Part shown: positions 56,784 through 64,000 of the stretch, in pieces | Numbering within the stretch: the first letter of the stretch is position 1 | How the letters are laid out: each line of letters opens with the position of its first letter | Assembly (NCBI RefSeq): GCF_001421885.1 | Contig: NZ_LMLH01000002.1 | Location: forward strand, 7,813 to 71,812 | Length of the DNA stretch: 64,000 nt | Direction: 5' to 3' | DNA from: Pseudomonas sp. Leaf48 | GTDB lineage: Bacteria > Pseudomonadota > Gammaproteobacteria > Pseudomonadales > Pseudomonadaceae | Made by a program: the position numbers and the translations under genes | Notes under the pieces: model-generated | Seen by the model: only the letters and a program-made list of their open reading frames with translations | The model's database searches: none | What the model was told of the DNA's origin: nothing

Positions 56784-58244
56784 ATGATCAAATCTTTGCG
56801 TCCCTTGTTCCTGGCCAGCCTTCTTCTTCCCCTGGCCCTTCCCGTTTGCGCCGCCAGTATCAACACCGCCCTCACACCCAATGTCGAAAAGGCCCTCAAG
56901 GCCAGCAAGCTGCAGGACAACGCCCTGTCGCTGGTGATGATCCCGCTCACCGGCCCCGGTACCCCGACCGTGTACAACGCCGACGTGTCGGTCAACCCGG
57001 CATCGACCATGAAACTGGTCACCACCTACGCGGCCCTGGAAATGCTCGGCCCGAATCATCAGTGGAAAACCGAGTTCTACACCGACGGCACCCTCAGCGG
57101 CGGCATTCTCAACGGCAACCTCTACCTCAAGGGTGGCGGTGACCCGAAGCTGAACATGGAAAAGCTCTGGCTGCTGATGCGCGATCTGCGCGCCAATGGC
57201 GTCACGCAGATCACCGGTGACCTGGTGCTGGATAAAACCTTCTTCGTCCAGCCGCAACTGCCGGAGTTCAACGACGACGGCAATGACGACAACAAACCGT
57301 TCCTGGTCAAACCCGACTCCTTGCTGGTCAACCTCAAGGCCCTGCGGTTTGTTGCACGCAATGACTCGGGCAAGGTGCTGATCTCGGTGGAACCGCCGAT
57401 TGCCAGCATCCGCATCGACAACCAGGTCAAGGCCATCAACGGCAAGCAATGCACCGGTGGCGTGCGTTACAACCCGGTCCCCCAGGCCGATGGCACCATG
57501 ACCGTGACGGTCGGCGGCCAACTGGCTGAAGGCTGCAGCTCGCAGACCTACCTGTCGCTGCTCGACCACGCGACTTACACCGCCGGTGCCGTGCGCGCGA
57601 TCTGGAAGGAACTGGGTGGCAGCATCCAGGGCAAGGATGTGCTGGCGCCAACACCTAAAAGCGCCAAGTTGCTGGCCCGTGCGTTTTCCCCGGACCTGGC
57701 GGAAATCATCCGTGACATCAACAAATACAGTAACAACACCATGGCCCAGCAGCTGTTCCTGAGCCTTGGCCAACGCTACCGCACCGACGCCGACGGCGAT
57801 GACGCCAAGGCGGCCCAGCGTGTCGTGCGCCAGTGGCTGGCAAAGAAAGGCATCACCGCGCCGCACCTGGTGATGGAGAACGGCTCCGGCCTGTCCCGTG
57901 CCGAACGGGTCAGCGCCCGCGAAATGGCCTCGATGCTCGAAGCCGCCTGGCACAGCCCGTATGCCGCCGAGTACATCAGCTCGATGCCGATTGCCGGCAC
58001 CGACGGCACCATGCGCAAACGCCTGAAGACCACCGCGATGCGCGGTGAAGCCCACGTCAAGACCGGCACCCTGAATACCGTGCGGGCGATCGCCGGCTTC
58101 AGCCGCGACGTCAACGGCAATACCTGGGCGGTGGTAGCGATCCTCAACGACAAGGCACCGTTTGGCGCTTCGTCAGTGCTCGATCAGGTGCTGCTGGACC
58201 TGTATCGCCAGCCAAAGCTGGCACAGACCGCCTCGACTCTGTAA
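56784..58244 (+). CDS. dacB: D-alanyl-D-alanine carboxypeptidase/endopeptidase (PBP4)
   Basis: A 486-residue periplasmic class C PBP trimming peptidoglycan cross-links. A signal peptide (FLASLLLPLALPVCA) precedes the catalytic Ser in PASTMK near 72; the SxN box is KYSNN near 315 and the KTG box is VKTGTL near 426. The long insertion between SxxK and SxN fits PBP4. Start at 56784 (MIKSLR). Confidence 0.94.
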   Translation: MIKSLRPLFLASLLLPLALPVCAASINTALTPNVEKALKASKLQDNALSLVMIPLTGPGTPTVYNADVSVNPASTMKLVTTYAALEMLGPNHQWKTEFYTDGTLSGGILNGNLYLKGGGDPKLNMEKLWLLMRDLRANGVTQITGDLVLDKTFFVQPQLPEFNDDGNDDNKPFLVKPDSLLVNLKALRFVARNDSGKVLISVEPPIASIRIDNQVKAINGKQCTGGVRYNPVPQADGTMTVTVGGQLAEGCSSQTYLSLLDHATYTAGAVRAIWKELGGSIQGKDVLAPTPKSAKLLARAFSPDLAEIIRDINKYSNNTMAQQLFLSLGQRYRTDADGDDAKAAQRVVRQWLAKKGITAPHLVMENGSGLSRAERVSAREMASMLEAAWHSPYAAEYISSMPIAGTDGTMRKRLKTTAMRGEAHVKTGTLNTVRAIAGFSRDVNGNTWAVVAILNDKAPFGASSVLDQVLLDLYRQPKLAQTASTL

Positions 58245-58259
58245 GCACCCCCGAACCAC

Positions 58260-58362
58260 TGTAGGAGCGAGCCTGCTCGCGATGGTCATTAACGATAACG
58301 CGGGGAATCTGGTTCCCCGCGGTGTTCTTGAGTTCATCGCGAGCAGGCTCGCTCCCACAGTG
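58260..58362. repeat. REPIN between dacB and rlmL
   Basis: TGTAGGAGCGAGCCTGCTCG (58260) is inverted relative to GCGAGCAGGCTCGCTCCCAC (from 58339). This is a second arm type (GAGCCTGCTCG core) with a central GCGGGGAATC/GGTTCCCCGC hairpin. Confidence 0.88.
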
Positions 58363-58386
58363 GGTCAGAGGGCCGCGCTCAGCTGA

Positions 58387-60657
58387 TTAACGCGCCATGA
58401 TTTTCCAGGCACGATGGATCTTGGCGTTACGAGCAAAATCCGGGTCGATGGTCTTGGCAGTGATTTCTTCCACCGCATAGCGCTCGCTGAGGTTCGGCTC
58501 CAGCTCGAACTTGCGGAAGTTGTTGGAGAAATACAGCACTCCACCGGGCGCCAGACGGGCCATGGCCAGGTCGATCAGTTGCACCTGGTCGCGTTGCACG
58601 TCAAACACACCTTCCATACGCTTGGAGTTGGAAAACGTCGGCGGGTCGATGAAGATCAGCTCGTACTCGTCACGGCTGGCTTCGAGCCAGGCCATCACAT
58701 CGCCCTGCTCCAGGCGGTTCTTGTCGGAGAAACCGTTCAGCGACAGGTTGCGCCGCGCCCAGTCCAGATAGGTTTTCGACAGGTCGACACTGGTGGTGCT
58801 GCGCGCGCCACCCTTGGCGGCATGCACGCTGGCGGTCGCGGTGTAGCAGAACAGGTTGAGGAAGCGTTTGCCCGCGGCTTCTTTCTGGATGCGCATGCGC
58901 ATCGGCCTGTGGTCGAGGAACAAGCCGGTGTCGAGGTAATCGGTGAGGTTGACCAGCAGCTTGATGCCACCTTCGTTGACCTCGACGAATTTGCCCTGTG
59001 CCGCCTGACGCTCGTACTGTTTGGTGCCGCTCTGACGCTCGCGGCGCTTGACCACCACGCGGCTCTTGTCGATGTTCAAGGCCTGGGGAATTGCAGCCAG
59101 GGCATCGAACATGCGCGCCGAGGCCTTTTCCGGATCGATGGATTTCGGTGCGGCGTATTCCTGAACGTGGACCCAGTCGTGATACAGGTCGATGGCCATG
59201 GAGTATTCCGGCATGTCGGCATCGTAGACGCGATAGCAGTCGATGCCTTCACGCTTGACCCACTTGCCCATGGCCTTGAGGTTCTTCTGCAGGCGATTGG
59301 CAAACATCTGCCCGCCTTCGCTCAGGCGTGGCTGCTCGATCACCGGTGCCGGTGCTGGCGTCGGTTTGATCGGGTTGCCGTTTTTGTTGTACTTGCGCTC
59401 TTGCGGCTCGCTTGGGGCCTGATCGTAGGCCGCCTGCTCGCGCTCGACCTGGCGCTGCTCCGGTGTACGACGTTCGCCGGTGACGAACTGATCCGGCAGC
59501 ACCTTGATCAGCAACAGCTTGCACGGCAACGCGCCGTTCCAGAACGAATACTGTTTGTGGCTGCGGATGCCCATGCGCTTGCCCAGATCCGGTGCGCCGG
59601 TGAACACCGCCGCCTCCCAGTTCAGGCAGGCCTGACGCAGACGTTCGCCAAGGTTCTGGTAGAGGTAGAGCAGGCTCGCCTCGTCGCCCAGGCGCTCGCC
59701 ATACGGGGGGTTGCAGATCACCAGGCCTTTCTGGTTCTGGTCCGGGCGCGGCTCGAACGTCGCCACTTCACCCTGGTAGATCTTGATCCACTCGCTCAGG
59801 CCGGCGCGCTCGACATTGTTACGCCCTGGCTGAATCAGGCGCGGGTCGGCTTCGTAGCCACGAATCCACAGCGGTGGCTTGGCCAGGCCGGCAGCGGCAC
59901 GCTCGGAGGCTTCTTCATGGAGTTTTTTCCACAGCGCTGGAACGTGGCCCAGCCAGGCGGTGAAGCCCCATTGCTCGCGGCGCAGGTTCGGCGCGATATC
60001 GGCGGCAATCATCGCCGCCTCCACCAGGAACGTACCGACACCACACATCGGGTCGGCCAGGGCGCCGCCTTCGGCCGCGATGCGTGGCCAGCCGGAACGG
60101 ATCAGGATCGCCGCCGCAAGGTTTTCCTTCAGCGGTGCCGCGCCCTGCTGCAGGCGATAACCGCGCTGGTGAAGGCTGTGGCCGGACAGATCGAGGGAAA
60201 GGATCGCCTCGCCGCGATCCAGGCGCAGGTGAATGCGCAGGTCCGGGTTGAGCTTGTCAATGGACGGGCGATCGCCCTGCGGGGTGCGCAGTTTGTCGAC
60301 GATCGCATCCTTGACCTTCAATGCGCCGAAGTGGGTGTTGTCGATGCCCGAGCCATGGCCGCTGAATTCGACGGCCAGGGTGCCGTCATTGAGCATGTGG
60401 TCTTGCCACTCGATATCCAGCACACCGTGATAGAGGTCTTCTGCATCCTTCATCGGGAAACGCTTGAGCACCAGCAGCACCCGGTTCGCCAGGCGCGACC
60501 ACAGGCACAGGCGGTAAGCGGTTTCCATGGTGGCCATGCCGCGCACGGCAGAAGTGTGCTCACGCGCTTCCTCAAGGCCAAGCCCGATGGCTTCCTCGAT
60601 CAGCAGGCCTTCGAGGCCCTTGGGGCAAGTGAGGAAGAGTTCGAAACGATCGGACAT
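58387..60657 (-). CDS. rlmL: bifunctional 23S rRNA methyltransferase RlmKL
   Basis: A 756-residue fusion: N-terminal THUMP domain and RlmL half (m2G2445; ADPMCGVGTFLVEAAM, ICNPPYGERLGD) and C-terminal RlmK half (m7G2069; FLNLFCYTATASVHAA, IDPPTFSNSKRMEG). Start at 60657 (MSDRFELF); the upstream 37 in-frame residues are not supported. The linker (RTPEQRQVEREQAAYDQAPS onwards) is Gln/Glu-rich. The 529-bp region upstream separates it from rmf. Confidence 0.95.
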   Translation of the reverse strand: MSDRFELFLTCPKGLEGLLIEEAIGLGLEEAREHTSAVRGMATMETAYRLCLWSRLANRVLLVLKRFPMKDAEDLYHGVLDIEWQDHMLNDGTLAVEFSGHGSGIDNTHFGALKVKDAIVDKLRTPQGDRPSIDKLNPDLRIHLRLDRGEAILSLDLSGHSLHQRGYRLQQGAAPLKENLAAAILIRSGWPRIAAEGGALADPMCGVGTFLVEAAMIAADIAPNLRREQWGFTAWLGHVPALWKKLHEEASERAAAGLAKPPLWIRGYEADPRLIQPGRNNVERAGLSEWIKIYQGEVATFEPRPDQNQKGLVICNPPYGERLGDEASLLYLYQNLGERLRQACLNWEAAVFTGAPDLGKRMGIRSHKQYSFWNGALPCKLLLIKVLPDQFVTGERRTPEQRQVEREQAAYDQAPSEPQERKYNKNGNPIKPTPAPAPVIEQPRLSEGGQMFANRLQKNLKAMGKWVKREGIDCYRVYDADMPEYSMAIDLYHDWVHVQEYAAPKSIDPEKASARMFDALAAIPQALNIDKSRVVVKRRERQSGTKQYERQAAQGKFVEVNEGGIKLLVNLTDYLDTGLFLDHRPMRMRIQKEAAGKRFLNLFCYTATASVHAAKGGARSTTSVDLSKTYLDWARRNLSLNGFSDKNRLEQGDVMAWLEASRDEYELIFIDPPTFSNSKRMEGVFDVQRDQVQLIDLAMARLAPGGVLYFSNNFRKFELEPNLSERYAVEEITAKTIDPDFARNAKIHRAWKIMAR

Positions 60658-61186
60658 GGGAATTCCAGAACCTTTAGCGAGTGACCGGGCAACGCATTGC
60701 CGGTCCGGTTTTGTATCAGGCGCTTTTCTAGAAGAACGCCCGCGTGGCACGAAGGTGTGCCGTTCCACCCTTGCTGCCCGGGTTAAATGAGCTTAGATGC
60801 AAAGACAGATAAAAAAGTTGATGCCACAAAAAGACATAATTCGACCCTTCGTCGAATAATCGCCCTCGGCAACGGGAGACATTCTCACTAAGGATTAAGC
60901 CCATCATTTTTGCAGGGGGCCGATCATACCGGGGTTTGGCTCACAACGACGGGTTAAACATCGAGTTGCTTAGTGCCATAGCACATTAATCGTTACTTCC
61001 TTATGACAAAACGATCATTCCCTCGATGTGACGCATTGGTTAGAACTCATCTCAGGTTGGCGCCGCAACGACGCCAACACCCTTGGCTCGTCACGCCGGC
61101 AACGAGCCCCAACGGCAGAGTATTTCTGCCAGACCTCGATCGAGGTCAACGCGATGAAAACAGTCAACAAGTGAGGGCTACACCCT
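60658..61186. other. intergenic region upstream of rlmL and rmf
   Basis: No gene is supported. ATTCGAC (60839-60845) and GTCGAAT (60851-60857) form a short hairpin. The last 200 bp are rich in G+C with several CGCCGCAACGACG-type words and may hold the rmf promoter and a long leader. Confidence 0.5.
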
Positions 61187-61402
61187 ATGAGAAGACTTAA
61201 GCGTGATCCGTTGGAAAGAGCATTTTTGCGCGGATATCAATATGGCGTTGGTGGCAAATCCCGTGAGCTTTGCCCATTTACTCTACCGTCGGTACGTCAA
61301 GCCTGGATTAACGGCTGGCGAGAAGGACGCGGCGACAACTGGGACGGTATGACCGGCACTGCGGGAATCCATAGACTCAACGAACTTCACGCCGTCGGCT
61401 AA
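61187..61402 (+). CDS. rmf: ribosome modulation factor
   Basis: A 71-residue basic protein that pairs 70S ribosomes into inactive 100S dimers in stationary phase. Conserved MRRLKRDPLERAFLRGYQYG and WINGWREGRGD are present. GAGGG precedes the start. The long upstream region fits strong stationary-phase and stringent control known for rmf. Confidence 0.95.
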   Translation: MRRLKRDPLERAFLRGYQYGVGGKSRELCPFTLPSVRQAWINGWREGRGDNWDGMTGTAGIHRLNELHAVG

Positions 61403-61490
61403 ACACAGGGCACAACACTCCGACACGACAATCTGAATCAGTATCGAATTAACCACGCACGTCCCATCCGGACGGCGGGCTTCGGCCCAG

Positions 61491-61515
61491 GGGCTCCTTA
61501 AAGGAGCCCTTTTTT
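61491..61515 (+). terminator. terminator after rmf
   Basis: GGGCTCCTT (61491-61499) pairs with AAGGAGCCC (61501-61509), then six T. It lies about 90 bp after the rmf stop. Confidence 0.88.
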
Positions 61516-61591
61516 GTGCCTGCCAAAAACTCAGCGGCAAACTATTGTGGCGAGGGGGCTTGAGTGAACAGCATTACGCTCCTCCAAGCGA

Positions 61592-62611
61592 TCAGCGCAA
61601 GGCGGCGATGGCGTCCACGGATTCACGAATCAACGCCGGCCCTTTGTAGATGAAACCCGAGTAGATCTGCACCAGGCTCGCACCCGCGCTGATTTTCTCC
61701 GCCGCGTGCCGGCCTTCGGTAATGCCGCCCGCCGCGATGATCGGCAACTGCCCACCCAATTGCGCCGCCAGCACTTTCACCGTGTGGGTGCTCTTGTCGC
61801 GAACCGGGGCGCCAGACAAACCACCCGCCTCATCACCAAACTCCATGCCTTCGACGCCTACGCGGCTCAGGGTAGTGTTGGTGGCGATGACCGCGTCCAT
61901 GCCGGTTTCGATCAGAGCCTGGGCAACTTGCGCGGTTTCTTCATCGGTCATGTCCGGCGCGATCTTGATCGCCAGCGGTACATGTTTGCCATGGCGCAGC
62001 GCCAGCTCCGCGCGGCGCTCGGCCAGGTCGGCGAGCAATTGCTTGAGAGAGTCGCCAAATTGCAGGCTGCGCAGGCCCGGGGTGTTCGGCGAGCTGACGT
62101 TTACCGTCACATAGCTGGCGTGGGCGTAGACCTTGTCCAGGCAGATCAGGTAGTCGTCGACCGCACGCTCGACCGGGGTATCGAAGTTCTTGCCGATGTT
62201 GATGCCCAGCACGCCCTTGTACTTGGCCGCCGCCACTCGGGCCAGCAGGTGATCGACACCAAGGTTGTTGAAGCCCATGCGATTGATGATCGCCTCGGCT
62301 TCCGGCAAGCGGAACAACCGCGGTTTCGGATTGCCCGGCTGTGGACGCGGGGTGATGGTGCCGATTTCGACAAAACCGAAACCCAGTTGCGCGAAGCCGT
62401 CGATGGCCGCGCCGTTCTTGTCCAGGCCGGCCGCCAGACCCACCGGGTTGGGGAAGTCCAGGCCCATGACGTTCACCGGGACCTTCGCCGGCGCCTTGCA
62501 CAACAAGCTGTTGAGCCCCAGGCGTCCTCCTGCGCCGATCAGGTCCAGGGACAGATCGTGGGAAGTTTCCGGGGAAAGTTTGAACAACAGCTGACGGGCC
62601 AGGGTGTACAT
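61592..62611 (-). CDS. pyrD: dihydroorotate dehydrogenase (quinone), class 2
   Basis: A 339-residue FMN enzyme at the inner membrane, oxidising dihydroorotate to orotate in UMP synthesis. The N-terminal helical hydrophobic segment ([20 protein letters not shown]) marks class 2; [20 protein letters not shown], the [12 protein letters not shown] catalytic loop with Ser, and IIAAGGI are present. Start at 62611 (MYTLARQ). rmf-pyrD neighbourhood is conserved in pseudomonads. Confidence 0.96.
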   Translation of the reverse strand: MYTLARQLLFKLSPETSHDLSLDLIGAGGRLGLNSLLCKAPAKVPVNVMGLDFPNPVGLAAGLDKNGAAIDGFAQLGFGFVEIGTITPRPQPGNPKPRLFRLPEAEAIINRMGFNNLGVDHLLARVAAAKYKGVLGINIGKNFDTPVERAVDDYLICLDKVYAHASYVTVNVSSPNTPGLRSLQFGDSLKQLLADLAERRAELALRHGKHVPLAIKIAPDMTDEETAQVAQALIETGMDAVIATNTTLSRVGVEGMEFGDEAGGLSGAPVRDKSTHTVKVLAAQLGGQLPIIAAGGITEGRHAAEKISAGASLVQIYSGFIYKGPALIRESVDAIAALR

Positions 62612-62712
62612 GGGCAGGTCGGACTCAGGGCTACGAAAAGTGGGGCAGATTATAGCCGCGCATCAGGGTTGCAAGCGAGGCGCACGAGAAAATCAGCCAG
62701 CGATGGCATATG

Positions 62713-62766
62713 CCTTGCACCTCTACCGGAATCAGCACCCTTGCCAATGGCGGGATAGGTGCAAGG
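62713..62766 (+). promoter_or_regulatory. leader hairpin upstream of nasS-like gene
   Basis: CCTTGCACCT (62713-62722) is the exact reverse complement of AGGTGCAAGG (62757-62766). The loop contains ACCGGA and AATGGC, both with A first and G fourth as in ANTAR-target hexaloops, although the inner stems are weak. A terminator follows at once. Confidence 0.5.
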
Positions 62767-62771
62767 ACGAT

Positions 62772-62825
62772 GGCGTCGTCACCCGGCCTCGCGGACGCAG
62801 TGGCCTGGGGCGATGCCTTTTTTTT
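62772..62825 (+). terminator. leader terminator (attenuator) before nasS-like gene
   Basis: GGCGTCG..CCCGGCC (62772-62788) pairs with GGCCTGGGGCGATGCC (62802-62817), then eight T. It ends 15 bp before the ATG at 62841 and just before its GAAGG ribosome site, so it would block the gene unless antitermination occurs. Confidence 0.75.
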
Positions 62826-62840
62826 GAAGGTGCCATAGCA

Positions 62841-64000
62841 ATGAACGAACCCTCAACCACCCCCTTGGCCTGGGTCAACGGCAGCGACGCTCCGGAAAAG
62901 ACCGAAATCAATCTCGGTTTCATGGCCCTCAGCGATTGCGCATCGGTTGTGGTCGCCGCCACCCAGGGCTTTGCCCAACCCTATGGGCTGACCCTTAACC
63001 TCAAGCGCCAATCCTCCTGGGCCGGCCTGCGGGACAAGCTGGTCAGCGGCGAACTGGATGCCGCCCACAGCCTGTACGGCCTGGTGTATGCCGTGCACCT
63101 GGGTATCGGCGGCGTGGCGGCGACGGACATGGCGGTGCTGATGGGCCTCAACCAGAATGGCCAGAGCATCAATCTCTCCCACGGATTGCAGACGCAGGGT
63201 GTGAGCAGTCCTGAAGCACTCGAACGGCACGTGCACCAAACTCGCTCAAAACTCACCTTCGCCCAGACCTTCCCCACCGGCACTCACGCCATGTGGCTGT
63301 ATTACTGGCTCGCCAGCCAAGGCATTCACCCATTGCAGGATGTCGATAGCGTGGTAGTGCCGCCACCGCAAATGATCGCGCATCTTCAGGCTGGGCGAAT
63401 TGATGGTTTTTGCGTCGGCGAGCCCTGGTCCGCCAGCGCGGTGCAACAGGATCTCGGTTTTACCCTGACCACCAGCCAGGCGATCTGGCCCGATCACCCG
63501 GAAAAAGTCCTTGCTTGCACCCGTGCTTTCGTCGAGCAATACCCCAATACCGCGCGGGCGCTGGTGATGGCGATTCTGCAAGCCAGTCGGTTTATCGAGC
63601 AAAGCCAGGAAAATCGCCGCAGTACGGCGCAGTTACTCAGCGCCGCGCAATACCTCGACACGCCACTGGAGTTTATCGAGCCGCGCCTGCTCGGCGACTA
63701 TGCCGATGGTCTCGGCAACCGCTGGCAGGACCCGCACGCCCTGCGGTTCCACGCCAATGGCGAGGTCAATCTGCCGTACCTGTCCGATGGCATGTGGTTC
63801 ATGACCCAATTCCGCCGCTGGGGGTTATTGCGCGACGATCCGGACTACCTTGCCGTAGCCCGACAGGTGCAGCAACTGGACCTGTATCGGCAGGCCGCCG
63901 ATGCCGTCGGCGTTGCCGCCACGGACAAGGAAATGCGCCGCAGCCAGTTGATTGACGGCAAAATATGGGACGGCACAGACCCGGCCGGTTATGCCCGTGG
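62841..64000 (+). CDS. nasS: NasS-like nitrate sensor (CmpA/NrtA family), 3' end beyond window
   Basis: An open frame of at least 386 residues, cut by the window end. It has the NrtA/CmpA ligand-binding fold (INLGFMALSDCASVVVA, SWAGLRDKLVSGELDAAH, GEPWSASAV). It has no signal peptide (MNEPSTTPLAW), unlike secreted NrtA, so it is best read as NasS, the cytoplasmic nitrate sensor that holds the ANTAR protein NasT until nitrate is present. A leader hairpin and terminator precede it. nasT would be expected just outside the window. Confidence 0.88.
   Translation, partial: MNEPSTTPLAWVNGSDAPEKTEINLGFMALSDCASVVVAATQGFAQPYGLTLNLKRQSSWAGLRDKLVSGELDAAHSLYGLVYAVHLGIGGVAATDMAVLMGLNQNGQSINLSHGLQTQGVSSPEALERHVHQTRSKLTFAQTFPTGTHAMWLYYWLASQGIHPLQDVDSVVVPPPQMIAHLQAGRIDGFCVGEPWSASAVQQDLGFTLTTSQAIWPDHPEKVLACTRAFVEQYPNTARALVMAILQASRFIEQSQENRRSTAQLLSAAQYLDTPLEFIEPRLLGDYADGLGNRWQDPHALRFHANGEVNLPYLSDGMWFMTQFRRWGLLRDDPDYLAVARQVQQLDLYRQAADAVGVAATDKEMRRSQLIDGKIWDGTDPAGYAR

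Noticed and set aside
58414..60684. Plus-strand open frame of 756 residues opposite rlmL
   Set aside because: Antisense shadow of a certain gene in GC-rich DNA; no protein motifs.

Overview
The window reads as a chromosome segment of a fluorescent-group Pseudomonas. Supporting evidence: duplicated cbb3 oxidase operons followed by ccoGHIS, hemN, anr and apt in the P. aeruginosa order; dnaX-ybaB-recR; zipA-ligA next to smc; and many copies of the Pseudomonas REP element built around GCGAGCAAGCCCGCTCCCACA. Core DNA is GC-rich; one block (about 25.25-38.03 kb) is visibly richer in A+T.

1-18.4 kb, microaerobic respiration. After a 110-bp tandem repeat and an alpha/beta hydrolase gene come two complete ccoNOQP operons, then ccoG, ccoH, ccoI, ccoS and a TauE-like membrane gene for assembly and copper delivery. 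hemN (anaerobic haem synthesis), anr (the oxygen-sensing regulator) and apt follow. Near-consensus ANR boxes precede the first ccoN (inside the divergent hydrolase gene) and hemN; weaker ones precede the second ccoN and ccoG. A secreted metallophosphoesterase with altered active-site motifs and a small Gly-rich peptide gene sit between ccoP and ccoG.

18.4-25.2 kb, housekeeping. Acyl-CoA dehydrogenase, recR, a CurA-like reductase, ybaB, dnaX and a periplasmic solute-binding protein.

25.25-38.03 kb, a genomic island inserted in the 4.5S (SRP) RNA gene ffs. A 76-bp direct repeat of ffs marks the two ends. The right copy keeps the native promoter and is complete; the left is an att remnant next to a tyrosine integrase gene. 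Repeats of TGTCACACTT lie at both ends and may be integrase arm sites. Cargo: a three-gene CBASS-like operon (membrane-anchored HEPN-like protein, CD-NTase, SLATT two-helix membrane effector), a possible degenerate HEPN protein, a serine recombinase, several unknown genes, an HTH protein, an AP2-like protein and a 696-residue DUF4238 protein. No conjugation or virion genes are seen, so it looks like a small defence-type island.

38.1-47.2 kb, housekeeping. A zinc metallopeptidase-like protein, ligA, zipA, smc.

46.5-56.0 kb, purine catabolism. A GntR regulator is divergent from xdhA-xdhB-xdhC-guaD, with two repeated operator-like sites between them. A second GntR regulator is divergent from a BenE-family transporter. 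Together these would import and convert guanine to xanthine and urate.

56.2-64.0 kb. yggL, dacB, rlmL, rmf, pyrD and the start of a nasS-like nitrate sensor gene that is cut by the window end. The nasS start is preceded by a hairpin and a strong intrinsic terminator, suggesting control by transcription attenuation.
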